From DRVV01 sp038868255 (GTDB lineage Archaea > Thermoproteota > Bathyarchaeia > Bathyarchaeales > Bathycorpusculaceae): a stretch of 64,000 bases of DNA. The position numbers and the translations under genes are program-made. The notes under the pieces were generated by a model. It worked only from the letters and a program-made list of their open reading frames with translations, made no database searches and was not told where the DNA came from. Location of the stretch: positions 1-64,000 of the forward strand of contig JAWCTJ010000001.1 in NCBI GenBank assembly GCA_038868255.1, in the 5' to 3' direction. Positions 35,412 through 44,358 of this stretch are shown here, piece by piece (positions within the stretch are counted from its first letter, which is position 1; each line of letters starts with the position of its first letter).

Positions 35412-36706
35412 TGGATGTTGTTTGTCCATACTGTGGCTGTTTATGTGATGACTTAGAAGTCGTCATCGAAAACAACAGAATCATGGAAACTCGGTCTAAC
35501 TGTGAGCTAGGTACGAAAAGGTTCATGGATATAGATGCGCCCACGAGAATTAGAATCCCGAAAGTGAGGGTTAACGGTGAACTGAGAGATGCATCTATAG
35601 ATGAGGCCGTTCAGGAGGCTGCAGAGATCCTTGTCAGGGCTAAGAAGCCAATGTTATATGGATGGAGCTGTACAGAATGCGAGGCCATAAGAGCAGGTGT
35701 GCAACTAGCCGAGGAAATAGGCGCTGTTCTTGACGATACAACGACCGTTTGCCATGGACCTACAACTATAGCGCTGCAAGAGGTCGGCATATCAACATGC
35801 ACGCTAGGCGAGATAAAGAACAGGGCTGACCTAATCATTTACTGGGGGTGCAACCCTATGCATGCACATCCACGCCATCTAAGCCGCTACACCACATTTC
35901 CAAGAGGATTCTTTAGAAGCAGAGGCCAAGAGAATAGAACGTTAATTGTGGTTGATGTGCGAAACACGGACACAGCAAAGCTAGCGAAGTATTTCTTGCA
36001 GGTAAAGCCAAACGGTGACTATGAGTTGTTTAGCGCCCTTAGATTGGCCATTAAGGGATATAAATTGCCGGAGAATGTTGCAGGGGTTCCGCGAGAAAAA
36101 ATCGAGGAATTAGCTAAGCTAATGAAGTCAAGCCAGTTTGTAGCAATATTCTTCGGATTAGGTGTTACAATGAGCGGAGCTAAAAATAGAAACATAGACA
36201 ATGTACTGTCGCTTACACGAGACCTACACAGATTCACAAAATGCGTTATAATGCCCATGAGAGGACACTACAACGTCACAGGCTTTAATGAAGTTTCAAC
36301 ATGGGAGACGGGTTTCCCGTACGCGGTAGATTTTACCCGCGGATATCCAAGGTACAATCCTGGAGAGACATCAGCTATAGAGCTTCTTATGAGGGGAGAG
36401 ATTGACGCTGCACTAGTGATCGCTTCTGACCCGGTTGCACACTTTCCGAAGGAAGCTGCAAGGCAATTAATGAGCATCCCCATAGTGGCTATTGACACTC
36501 ATCAAAGTTTGACAACAGAAGTCGCGGATGTGGTTATACCAGCAGCTATCGCCGGAATAGAAGCAGAGGGCACAGCCTACAGAATGGATCACGTGCCAAT
36601 AAGGCTGAGGAAGATTTTAGATCCTCCTGAAGGTGTGTTACCCGACAGAGAAATCCTACGGAAGATCCTTGAGACTGTGAAGATGCTTAAGGGGGGAGCT
36701 TCCTGA
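35396..36706 (+). CDS. fwdB: Formylmethanofuran dehydrogenase subunit B (tungstopterin/[4Fe-4S] catalytic subunit)
   Basis: 436 residues. The N-terminal cluster motif CPYCGCLCDD is followed by a further Cys (SNCELG). TVCHGPTT carries the cysteine that ligands tungsten in FwdB; selenocysteine-type enzymes have U there, so this is a cysteine form. The rest is molybdopterin oxidoreductase fold (YWGCNPMHAHPRH, IASDPVAHFPKEA). GTG 35396 overlaps fwdD; ATG 35411 is an alternative that starts on the fwdD stop. It catalyses CO2 reduction to formate inside the complex, which FwdA then attaches to methanofuran. Confidence 0.93.
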   Translation: MPTTIMDVVCPYCGCLCDDLEVVIENNRIMETRSNCELGTKRFMDIDAPTRIRIPKVRVNGELRDASIDEAVQEAAEILVRAKKPMLYGWSCTECEAIRAGVQLAEEIGAVLDDTTTVCHGPTTIALQEVGISTCTLGEIKNRADLIIYWGCNPMHAHPRHLSRYTTFPRGFFRSRGQENRTLIVVDVRNTDTAKLAKYFLQVKPNGDYELFSALRLAIKGYKLPENVAGVPREKIEELAKLMKSSQFVAIFFGLGVTMSGAKNRNIDNVLSLTRDLHRFTKCVIMPMRGHYNVTGFNEVSTWETGFPYAVDFTRGYPRYNPGETSAIELLMRGEIDAALVIASDPVAHFPKEAARQLMSIPIVAIDTHQSLTTEVADVVIPAAIAGIEAEGTAYRMDHVPIRLRKILDPPEGVLPDREILRKILETVKMLKGGAS

Positions 36707-38421
36707 AAGCGCTGATCATAAAGAACGGCTACGTATACGATCCAATCAACGGAATAAATGGAGAAAAAATGGACATTACAATAAAGGATGGAAAAATAGT
36801 TGAGGAAAAAGAAGTCAACCCCACTGAGGCTGAAGTCATAGATGCAACGAATAAGGTAATAATGCCAGGCGGAATAGACATCCATACTCACGTGTCGGGG
36901 TATGCAATAAATGCTGGACGCCTCTACAGACCAGAAGATGGGCATTCCTTCCTTGAACCCAAGGCATCCACTCACCGTTCCGGAACAGGTTATAGTGTAC
37001 CATCAACATTTGTAACTGGGTATAGGTATGCCAGAATGGGCTATACCATGATTTGTGAACCAGCTATGCCCCCCTTACTGGCGCGTCACACGCATGAGGA
37101 ATTAAATGACCTGCCCATGGTTGACACCGCCGCGTTCACCCTTTTGGGGAACAATTGGTTCGTAATGCAGTATCTTAAAAAGAAAGAGTATGATAAATGT
37201 GCAGCCTTTGTCGCTTGGATGCTCCGCGCCACGAAGGGCTACTGCATAAAGTTAGTGAACCCAGGCGGTGTTGAAGCCTGGGCCTGGAGAAGCAACGTGA
37301 AAAATCTGAAGGATCCCGTGCCCCACTTTGAAATAACCCCTGAAGAGATCATAATTGGGCTTGGAACAGTAAACGAAATTCTTCGGTTGCCACACTCAAT
37401 ACATCTTCACACCAACCTGCTTGGGCTTCCAGGAAATTTTGAAATAACAATCGAGTCCTCTGAGCTGCTAAAGAACGTCAAAGCTAATCCGTCGAAAGGG
37501 GTACGAAAGCAATCCATCCACATCACTCATACACAATTTTCAGCATATGGCGGGGACTCATGGAAAAACTTAGAATCAAAGGCAGATAAGATCGCTGACT
37601 ATGTCAATGCAAATCCCCACGTCACAATCGATATGGGGCAGGTTGTACCTGGAGAGACAACCACTATGACTGCTGATGGCCCGCTGGAATATAATCTGCA
37701 CTCTCTAAACCACCTGAAATGGATAAACCAAGGAATAGAGCTTGAAACGGGAGGAGGACTAGTCCCATTTATTTATAGCAGATCAAGCCCCGTGAACGCG
37801 GTGCAATGGGCTGTCGGGTTAGAACTAGCCCTTCTCATTAAGAATCCATTTCAGGTCTATTTAAGCACAGATCACCCGAACGCTGGACCTTTCATAATGT
37901 ACCCGAAGATAATAAGTTGGCTTATGAGCAAAAAGGCTAGGGAAGCTGAATTACAGAAGCTGAATCCCGCAGTTGCCAAACGCTCACTTATCACAACAAT
38001 TGATAGAGAGTACACCCTCTATGAAGTTGCTGCGATTACGAGAGCAGGCCAAGCTGTGGCACTTGGATTAAGCAACATTAAAGGACACTTAGGTGTTGGG
38101 GCGGATGCTGACATCGCGATATATGATTTGGATCCAAATAATCTAGCCCTAGACAGGGTTGAGAAGGTTTTTTCACGCGCCTTCTGCACAATCAAGGGCG
38201 GGGGGGTTGTGGTTAAAAACGGTGAAGTTGTCAAAGAAGTATGGGGCAGGCGTTTCTGGGTTAACCCTAAAACAAACGAGAACCTTGAACGCGCGGTGCT
38301 TAGGGAGATACGTCGAACCTTCGCTCAATATTATACTGTTACATTGGCCAACTTTCCAGTGCAGGATGCGTACATCCCCGCATCACATGAAATCAGAATT
38401 GAAGCAACAGCCCTAACGTAG
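36703..38421 (+). CDS. fwdA: Formylmethanofuran dehydrogenase subunit A (amidohydrolase), probable CTG start
   Basis: 572 residues if the start is CTG 36703. The first ATG in frame (36769) would remove the conserved FwdA N-terminus, LIIKNGYVYDPINGINGEK, which is clearly encoded before it. Upstream there is no ATG, GTG or TTG before an in-frame stop at 36688. GGGGGGAG at 36691-36698 stands at ribosome-binding distance from CTG 36703, and the CTG overlaps the fwdB TGA. The protein has the dinuclear metal motif DIHTHVSG and later STDHPNAGPF of amidohydrolases. It moves formate between the FwdB site and methanofuran. Confidence 0.9.
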   Translation: MKALIIKNGYVYDPINGINGEKMDITIKDGKIVEEKEVNPTEAEVIDATNKVIMPGGIDIHTHVSGYAINAGRLYRPEDGHSFLEPKASTHRSGTGYSVPSTFVTGYRYARMGYTMICEPAMPPLLARHTHEELNDLPMVDTAAFTLLGNNWFVMQYLKKKEYDKCAAFVAWMLRATKGYCIKLVNPGGVEAWAWRSNVKNLKDPVPHFEITPEEIIIGLGTVNEILRLPHSIHLHTNLLGLPGNFEITIESSELLKNVKANPSKGVRKQSIHITHTQFSAYGGDSWKNLESKADKIADYVNANPHVTIDMGQVVPGETTTMTADGPLEYNLHSLNHLKWINQGIELETGGGLVPFIYSRSSPVNAVQWAVGLELALLIKNPFQVYLSTDHPNAGPFIMYPKIISWLMSKKAREAELQKLNPAVAKRSLITTIDREYTLYEVAAITRAGQAVALGLSNIKGHLGVGADADIAIYDLDPNNLALDRVEKVFSRAFCTIKGGGVVVKNGEVVKEVWGRRFWVNPKTNENLERAVLREIRRTFAQYYTVTLANFPVQDAYIPASHEIRIEATALT

Positions 38422-38432
38422 GAGGAGATCGC

Positions 38433-38867
38433 ATGTCAAAGTGTACTTACATATATGCCAATTTATTTGATTCAAAAAGCGCAGAGAGGCTTAATCTCGG
38501 CGGGAATGTACGTATTCTTCCAATCAGCAGAACCTCCATATTGATAAGGGTTGTTAATGGGGAGGACGCACAAAGAATAGTAAGAAGAGTACCCGGCGTC
38601 AGGAAAATCATGCTCCAGTTTGAAATAGATACAAGTCTATGCAGTGGCTGCTATAACTGTGTGGCAGCATGTCCAGGAAACACAATAGATGAACTTGTAA
38701 CCAACTGGGATGAGCCACTTACAACCGACAAGTTTGTTTTAAGGATAATTAATGGGGATCTATCGGTGAACAGGGCTGACAAATGTAGGAGAGTTACAGG
38801 AGACAAAAATTGTCAAACTTGCATGTTGGCATGCCCGTTCAAGGCTGTCAACGTAAAGAGTTACTGA
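38433..38867 (+). CDS. Ferredoxin with N-terminal domain, probably electron donor to Fwd
   Basis: 144 residues. The first about 65 are an unfamiliar small domain. Then follow two [4Fe-4S] motifs, CSGCYNCVAACPGN and the longer-spaced CRRVTGDKNCQTCMLACP. GGAGGAG stands before ATG 38433, 11 bases after the fwdA stop, so it belongs to the fwd operon and may replace the FwdF/FwdG polyferredoxins, which are not otherwise seen here. Confidence 0.82.
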   Translation: MSKCTYIYANLFDSKSAERLNLGGNVRILPISRTSILIRVVNGEDAQRIVRRVPGVRKIMLQFEIDTSLCSGCYNCVAACPGNTIDELVTNWDEPLTTDKFVLRIINGDLSVNRADKCRRVTGDKNCQTCMLACPFKAVNVKSY

Positions 38868-38885
38868 AATAATAGAAGAAAATAT

Positions 38886-40115
38886 CTAGCGCCTGCGGTC
38901 CACGAACGTCCGGCATGTTCCTCTGCGTTCAAGCACTGGTTCTTCTGTACATCTGTTGACTAGCATGATGGCGCCTTCAGGGCATAGGCTGACGCATATA
39001 CCGCATCCATAGCAGTTTTCGTCAGTGATGTTTACTTTAGCTTCTTCTGGGACGACTTTGAACACCTCGTGAAGACAGAACTCTTCACATCTGATACATT
39101 CCCTTGGTTTGCACAGGTCCTTGTCGATCACAGGCATGTAGCCGGCGCCAAACTCGTCTATAGGTTTGAATGGAACCTCAGCCAGAAGCGGATCCTTCAC
39201 ATGCTGGAGGGCCTTGCCTAAGAATTCTTCGATTTTTTCATAACCCTTGCTTTCCATCCAAGCCTTTAGTCCCTCAATCACGTTTTCTACTTGCTTGTAG
39301 CCGTTACGCTGTATTCCATAGCAGAGACCTATGGCCCTACATCCCATCAGCAGATATTGTATAACATCTTCAGACTCTATGGCATGATCAAGAGCTAGCA
39401 ATTCCACATTAGGATGCCAGCGTTTAATGGTTGCAGCGGATCCGAGGCACACGGGCAACATTGTCTTGCCAAACATCACATTTGCAGGCCAGTTAATGGC
39501 AAAGGGCTCTTCAAGTTCCACATCAACCAGCATTCCTTTAGGCATCTGCATGTATAAGCTCAGGGACTTCACGTCCTCTTTAATGAGGGCTTCAACGTGT
39601 TGAGCTTCACATCTCCATGCATTAATCCGAGCTATTAAGGGAACATTAACCTCTTTCTTCACAGACTCAATGACCTTCAGCATACTTTTTCGGTCCATGT
39701 GCAGCATACATAATTCCAGTGCGTCAGCGACGGAAGCCAAATCAGCTGAAACCTTCACTGCTTTATCAACGTCGGAGGACACTAAAATGCTTGCTATGAG
39801 GGGTACTTCTGCACTTGCACATAGCTTCCGCATTGAGGAAACATACTTCATAGCCTTATCATAAGGAACTGCAGAAAACTCTGCCAAGGTCAAAAACATG
39901 TCTAAATCTGGGAACAATGATTGGGCACTTACAACATAGGGCTTCGGCCTTAAGATGTTCTCCTCTTGATCCGTGTACGTTGGCGTAATTACTCCGCCTA
40001 CTCCATGTTTTAGACATTTCTCCAGCATTTCAGAGTATTCGTTAACAAGCGTGGGACCAGCTAAAACGGGATTCTTGAACGTTAAATTCTCCAATTTGAC
40101 AGTCAGATCAACCAT
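38886..40115 (-). CDS. Dihydroorotate dehydrogenase-like flavoprotein with C-terminal diferredoxin (PreA-type)
   Basis: About 409 residues. The first about 320 are a TIM barrel of the dihydroorotate/dihydropyrimidine dehydrogenase group (NLTFKNPVLAGPTLVNEYSEM at the start, then GVGGVITPTY). The end holds two [4Fe-4S] motifs, CIRCEEFC with an upstream cysteine and CYGCGICVSLCP. ATG 40115 follows GGGTGAT; ATG 40121 is also possible. In PreA-type proteins electrons go from the iron-sulfur part to FMN to reduce a ring double bond. The gene is four bases after an OYE-like gene, so a shared reduction pathway is likely; the substrate is unknown. Confidence 0.82.
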   Translation of the reverse strand: MVDLTVKLENLTFKNPVLAGPTLVNEYSEMLEKCLKHGVGGVITPTYTDQEENILRPKPYVVSAQSLFPDLDMFLTLAEFSAVPYDKAMKYVSSMRKLCASAEVPLIASILVSSDVDKAVKVSADLASVADALELCMLHMDRKSMLKVIESVKKEVNVPLIARINAWRCEAQHVEALIKEDVKSLSLYMQMPKGMLVDVELEEPFAINWPANVMFGKTMLPVCLGSAATIKRWHPNVELLALDHAIESEDVIQYLLMGCRAIGLCYGIQRNGYKQVENVIEGLKAWMESKGYEKIEEFLGKALQHVKDPLLAEVPFKPIDEFGAGYMPVIDKDLCKPRECIRCEEFCLHEVFKVVPEEAKVNITDENCYGCGICVSLCPEGAIMLVNRCTEEPVLERRGTCRTFVDRRR

Positions 40116-40127
40116 GTGCATCACCCA

Positions 40128-41312
40128 CTACACTTCATAGGGCGCTTGGTCATCGTTCCCCTTAGGCCACTTGATACATTTTATCGGGGCAACCCTTGGT
40201 CCAGTCCACTTTCTGTAACAGTGGTTGCCGTACTCACATTCAACGATGTCCCTCCATCGTCCAAGTTTAGCCTTCAACGGCCATTCAGGATCGCATATAA
40301 GAGGCCTGCATAACCCTATTAGGTCGGCTTTTCCAGCTCTCAGTATCTCCTCAGCAACATCAGGTGTTGGAATTTTTCCAGCAGTCATCACGGGTATGTT
40401 GTATCCCGCATCCCTCAGAGCCTTTCTTATGGCTTCAGCCAAGTAAACGTTTACAGCATTAGGCATCCAGTACCATGGGAAACTTCTCTGCCCACTGTAT
40501 CCCGAGTATGGATCTGGAACGCCTGGAATGCTTTCTGTTCTGCCATGAAAGACTGCAGCATCCTCAAATTTGCCACCGCATGAAATGCTAAGATAATCTA
40601 GCCCTTCCTCAGCCAGCTTAAGCGCGATCGGTATTGAGTCAAGCAGCGTGTTTCCTCCAGATATGAACTCGTCGCCATTTATTCTAGCGCCCACAACAAA
40701 GTCTTCTCCAACAGCCTCCCTTACAGCTCTGAGAACCTCAATTGGGAACCTTAACCGTCCTTCAAGCGTTCTTCCATACATATCCGTCCTCTTGTTACTT
40801 AGCCTGGATAGGAGAGATGCCATCGTGTATGCGTGTGCATAGTGAAGTTCTACGCCATCAAAACCAGCCTGCTTAGACCTTAATGCACCTGCCACAAACT
40901 GGGACTTTATTGTCTTAAAGTCTTCATACGTTAAATCCTCAACCTTTTGCCTGTAACCGGAGCGGGCTAACTTAAGGAAGTGTGTAAGTTGAACAAATAG
41001 CTTCGTCTTGGTTTCTGAATGGATTAAATCGGCAAACTCCTTAAGCCCAGGCACGTATTCATCGGAATTTATTCGACAGACATCTCCACTCTTGCTTGGA
41101 GTTACAGCGACCCCTCCGAGAATTATCAGCCCGAGACCCGCCTTAGCCCTTCTAAGGTTAAATCTCTTGAATAAGTCGCTGACGAACCCGCCAGGCGTCA
41201 TTTCGAGATCTGTGGGAGCAAATGCAATGCGGTTCTCCAGTCGCACTGGACCCACATCTATCGGCGAAAATAGCATCATTTCGCTTGGAGAAAAACTCTC
41301 GCTTTTTTCCAC
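40128..41312 (-). CDS. Old yellow enzyme/2,4-dienoyl-CoA reductase-like flavoprotein (barrel part only)
   Basis: 394 residues. The barrel has LFSPIDVGPVRLENRIAFAPTDLEM, VQLTHFLKLARSGYRQ, FDGVELHYAHAYTMASLLSRLSNKR with the usual histidines near the flavin (HYAHAY), RTLEGRLRFPIEVLRAVREAVG and KADLIGLCRPLICDPEWP. Full 2,4-dienoyl-CoA reductases continue with an iron-sulfur site and an FAD/NAD domain. Here the FAD part is missing and the cluster motif is altered to CEYGNHC with one later cysteine. It likely reduces or oxidises a conjugated double bond in a CoA ester or enoate. Confidence 0.83.
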   Translation of the reverse strand: MEKSESFSPSEMMLFSPIDVGPVRLENRIAFAPTDLEMTPGGFVSDLFKRFNLRRAKAGLGLIILGGVAVTPSKSGDVCRINSDEYVPGLKEFADLIHSETKTKLFVQLTHFLKLARSGYRQKVEDLTYEDFKTIKSQFVAGALRSKQAGFDGVELHYAHAYTMASLLSRLSNKRTDMYGRTLEGRLRFPIEVLRAVREAVGEDFVVGARINGDEFISGGNTLLDSIPIALKLAEEGLDYLSISCGGKFEDAAVFHGRTESIPGVPDPYSGYSGQRSFPWYWMPNAVNVYLAEAIRKALRDAGYNIPVMTAGKIPTPDVAEEILRAGKADLIGLCRPLICDPEWPLKAKLGRWRDIVECEYGNHCYRKWTGPRVAPIKCIKWPKGNDDQAPYEV

Positions 41313-41431
41313 GATAACACCCCCGAGGTAGAATGTTCTCTTAAATTCAATTGCTATTTAAGGGTTTTGGGAACAAGTCGAATTGAACCTAGAAGGCACA
41401 GTGCAGGTTACATTACGCTTTTGTAGAAAGC

Positions 41432-41439
41432 GTTATATA
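41432..41439 (+). promoter_or_regulatory. TATA box of the molybdopterin oxidoreductase gene
   Basis: GTTATATATCG lies about 55 bases before ATG 41490 and predicts a transcript starting near 41460, with a leader containing GTGGGGGTT as ribosome-binding sequence. The intergenic stretch 41313-41489 serves both this gene and the divergent OYE-like gene. Confidence 0.45.
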
Positions 41440-41489
41440 TCGTTATTTTATACGTGATATTTTCTACGCTTAAGTGGGGGTTATCCTTG

Positions 41490-43538
41490 ATGGTTGAAGA
41501 GAACGTTGTAAAAACTGATTGTGCCATGTGTTATCACAGCTGCGGATTGAATGTTTACGTCAAAGATGGCAAAATAGTTAGAGTTGAAGGTATGCCTGAG
41601 CATCCGTTAAATCAGGGGGAGATATGCCCTAGGGCAGAGGCTATTCCAAGTTTTGTGTACGCACCGGACAGATTGAAGTATCCCATGGAAAAGACGGAAA
41701 ACGGATGGAGAAGAATCACATGGGACGAGGCGCTGAATAAAATAGCTGCTAAGCTTACTGAGATGAAGGAGAAGTATGGACCGGAAGCATTAGCGGTTTT
41801 CTGCGGTTCTGTAGGCGTGGAGAACCTTGAATTATCCACTTTTGCACATGAGTTTTTGGCAGCTTATGGTTCTCCAAATTACATTTCTGTGGAGAGCATA
41901 TGCTTCCGCGCTAGAATATTGGCAAGAATGATAACTTTCGGCATGTACCCCGTTGAAGAACCTGAGAAGGCACGTTGCGTCGTATTGTGGGGCCATAACC
42001 CTGACAGTTCAAACATGCCTCTTGCAAAATATCTGTACAAAGCTGTGGAAGACAAGAATTTTAAACTAATAGTTATTGATCCGAGACGAATACCATTAGC
42101 AAAAAGGGGATTACACCTTCAGGTTAAACCCGGTACAGATCTGTACCTAGCTTTAGCTACTCTTAATGTGATTATTAATGAAGGACTTTACGATGAGGAA
42201 TTTGTCAACAAATGGACCACCGGCTTTGAAAATCTGAGGGAACATGTGAAAAAGTATCCTCCGGAAAAAGCTGAGGAAATCTGCGGAGTGCCAGCAAGCG
42301 ATGTTAAAAAGTTTGCCCGAATTTATGCATCTACAAAACCTGCATGCATCGTTCAAGGTATAAACACCCTTGATCAGACGGTAAATGGAATACAGAACTC
42401 ACGGGCTCTTGCCATACTACAGACGATCACAGGTAACATCCAAGTTCCGGGGGGTTGGACTAGAGTTCCGCGATTGCGATTTGGCGTTAAACTTTCTCTG
42501 ATTGGAAAACCTATGGGTGCCGACGAATATCCACTATTCTATCAGATTTGGGGTAGAACTTCAGCCTTTGGACAGGCTATGCTCTTTCCTGAAATGGCAA
42601 TTACGGGGAAACCTTACCCAATAAAGGCATTAATCGTGACGGGAGGTAACCCCGCGCTTACAATGCCAGAATCCAAAAAATTTAGAGAAGCACTTGAAAA
42701 ATTGGATCTACTGGTTGTTATGGATCTATTTATGACTGAAACTGCTGAACTAGCTCACTTTGTACTTCCAGCATGCAGTTTCCTGGAAAAAACTGGAATA
42801 GCCTATGATTATGGAGTATGCCACGGCATACCCTACGTTCTGTTAAGGAAGAAGGCAATTGAACCTGTTGGAGAAAGTTGGCCGGAGTGGAAGTTCTGGA
42901 CGGAATTAGGACGGAGAATGGGGTACCAGGATAAATTTCCATGGAACTCAGATGATGATGTGGTAAAATATCAGCTGGAAGGTACAGGTATAACATTAGA
43001 AGATTTAAAGGCAAAGCCCTCCGGATTCATCTTCACCGCTAAGGAGTATGGAGTTAAGGGTTTCGGGACTCCTTCTGGCAAAGTGGAGATTTACTCGAAG
43101 ACCCTGGAGGAGTATGGTTATGACCCCCTGCCTACACCCCGTGACTCTCCGTATGGCATATTTGGTGAGGCGGAAATATCAAAAGATTACCCGTTGATTC
43201 TGACTACTGGTGCAAGACTTATCGAGTACACTCACTCACAGATGCGCAATATTCCACAGCTCCGCGCTAGAGAACCAGATCCAATAGCAGAGATTCATCC
43301 GAGCACAGCCGCAGAATATGGAATTGCGGATGGGGAGACGGTTATTGTGGAAACAAGGAAGGGTTCGATAAAGATTAAAGTTAAATGTTCAGGGGATATA
43401 CTGCCAAGCGTCGTTTCAATCCCGCATGGATGGGCGCAAGCAAATGTTAACTTTTTAACCGACATGGATACTCGGGATCCAATATCAGGATACCCGGATC
43501 TTAAGGCGCTGCGGTGCATGATAAAGAAGATCTCATAA
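41490..43538 (+). CDS. Molybdopterin (bis-MGD) oxidoreductase, DMSO-reductase superfamily
   Basis: About 682 residues. The N-terminal [4Fe-4S] motif is CAMCYHSCGLNV with the last cysteine in EICPRA. Then come the pterin domains (WGHNPDSSNMPLAKY, VIDPRR) and a metal-ligand candidate cysteine in SVESICFRAR. The C-terminal cap has LTTGARLIEYTHSQ and VSIPHGW. ATG 41490 is chosen with GTGGGGGTT upstream. Similar sequences are called formate dehydrogenase- or acetylene hydratase-like. No small subunits accompany it. It is divergent from the OYE- and DHOD-like genes, so it may act on the same ring or enoyl substrate. Confidence 0.88.
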   Translation: MVEENVVKTDCAMCYHSCGLNVYVKDGKIVRVEGMPEHPLNQGEICPRAEAIPSFVYAPDRLKYPMEKTENGWRRITWDEALNKIAAKLTEMKEKYGPEALAVFCGSVGVENLELSTFAHEFLAAYGSPNYISVESICFRARILARMITFGMYPVEEPEKARCVVLWGHNPDSSNMPLAKYLYKAVEDKNFKLIVIDPRRIPLAKRGLHLQVKPGTDLYLALATLNVIINEGLYDEEFVNKWTTGFENLREHVKKYPPEKAEEICGVPASDVKKFARIYASTKPACIVQGINTLDQTVNGIQNSRALAILQTITGNIQVPGGWTRVPRLRFGVKLSLIGKPMGADEYPLFYQIWGRTSAFGQAMLFPEMAITGKPYPIKALIVTGGNPALTMPESKKFREALEKLDLLVVMDLFMTETAELAHFVLPACSFLEKTGIAYDYGVCHGIPYVLLRKKAIEPVGESWPEWKFWTELGRRMGYQDKFPWNSDDDVVKYQLEGTGITLEDLKAKPSGFIFTAKEYGVKGFGTPSGKVEIYSKTLEEYGYDPLPTPRDSPYGIFGEAEISKDYPLILTTGARLIEYTHSQMRNIPQLRAREPDPIAEIHPSTAAEYGIADGETVIVETRKGSIKIKVKCSGDILPSVVSIPHGWAQANVNFLTDMDTRDPISGYPDLKALRCMIKKIS

Positions 43539-43567
43539 ACCAATCATCAAAAGGGAGAGTCTGTTGA

Positions 43568-44338
43568 TTGAGCTTTAAGAATTTGATTTACGAAAGCTCA
43601 GATGGATGCATAAAAATAACAATCAACAAACCGCCCTTGAATATAATAGATTTAGAAACCCTCCGGGAGCTGAACATGGCTTTAGAAATGGCGAAGGTGG
43701 ATAATGCGGCATCAGCCGTTTTGATCAAAAGTGCTGGTGAACGCGCATTCTGCGCAGGGTTAGATGTTAGGGATCACTTTCCAGATAGAATTAAAGATGC
43801 CCTAATGGCATTTAACAGGATATTTCAAGCTCTAATTGAAGTTGGGAAGCCTACAATCGCTTTAGTGAGAGGCTACGCCCTTGGGGGAGGATGCGAGCTC
43901 GCTTTAGGCTGCGACATGATCATAGCGTCTGAAGATGCTAAGTTTGGGCTTCCGGAAATAAATGTTGGAGCCATGCCTCCAGTAGCAGCAGTGCTTCTGC
44001 CGCGTACCATAGGGAGGAAAAAGGCCATTGAACTGATATTGACTGGAGAAATGATAGATGCTGCCGAAGCTGAGAGAATAGGACTTGTGAACAAAGTTGT
44101 GCCCGCTGATAAGCTTGATGAAGCTGCAAAAGAGTTTGTTGAAAAGTTGAGGAGCAAAAGCACTGCGGTGCTAAGGATATCGAAGGAAGCTATCTATCGG
44201 GGATTAGATAATGAATTCAGCAGGGCACTGCGGGAGGTGACTGATGTTTACCTCACCTCTCTCATAAACACGGAAGATGCGATAGAAGGATTGAGGGCAT
44301 TCTTAGAAAAAAGGAAGCCGCAATGGAAAGGAAGATGA
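43568..44338 (+). CDS. dch: Crotonase family, cyclohexa-1,5-dienecarbonyl-CoA hydratase-like
   Basis: 256 residues. Beyond the crotonase fold it has features of dienoyl-CoA hydratases (Dch) of benzoyl-CoA degradation: LDVRDHFPD early on, where common crotonases differ, LPEINVGAMPPVAAVLLPR in place of the GAGGTQRL loop, and TEDAIEGLRAFLEKRKPQW at the end. Glutamates are retained in GGGCELALGCD and LPEI. The predicted reaction adds water to cyclohexa-1,5-diene-1-carbonyl-CoA, giving 6-hydroxycyclohex-1-ene-1-carbonyl-CoA. The next gene encodes the dehydrogenase for that product. Start is TTG 43568 with GGGAGAG upstream. Confidence 0.78.
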   Translation: MSFKNLIYESSDGCIKITINKPPLNIIDLETLRELNMALEMAKVDNAASAVLIKSAGERAFCAGLDVRDHFPDRIKDALMAFNRIFQALIEVGKPTIALVRGYALGGGCELALGCDMIIASEDAKFGLPEINVGAMPPVAAVLLPRTIGRKKAIELILTGEMIDAAEAERIGLVNKVVPADKLDEAAKEFVEKLRSKSTAVLRISKEAIYRGLDNEFSRALREVTDVYLTSLINTEDAIEGLRAFLEKRKPQWKGR

Positions 44339-44358
44339 ATAACAAGTTCACGTTGGAC

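Noticed and set aside
36769..36771. ATG 36769 as start of fwdA
   Set aside because: It would cut off the conserved N-terminal strand of FwdA and lacks a ribosome-binding site.
41490..43538. Pyrogallol-phloroglucinol transhydroxylase large subunit
   Set aside because: That enzyme lacks the N-terminal cluster motif seen here (CAMCYHSC) and has a small iron-sulfur partner, which is missing.
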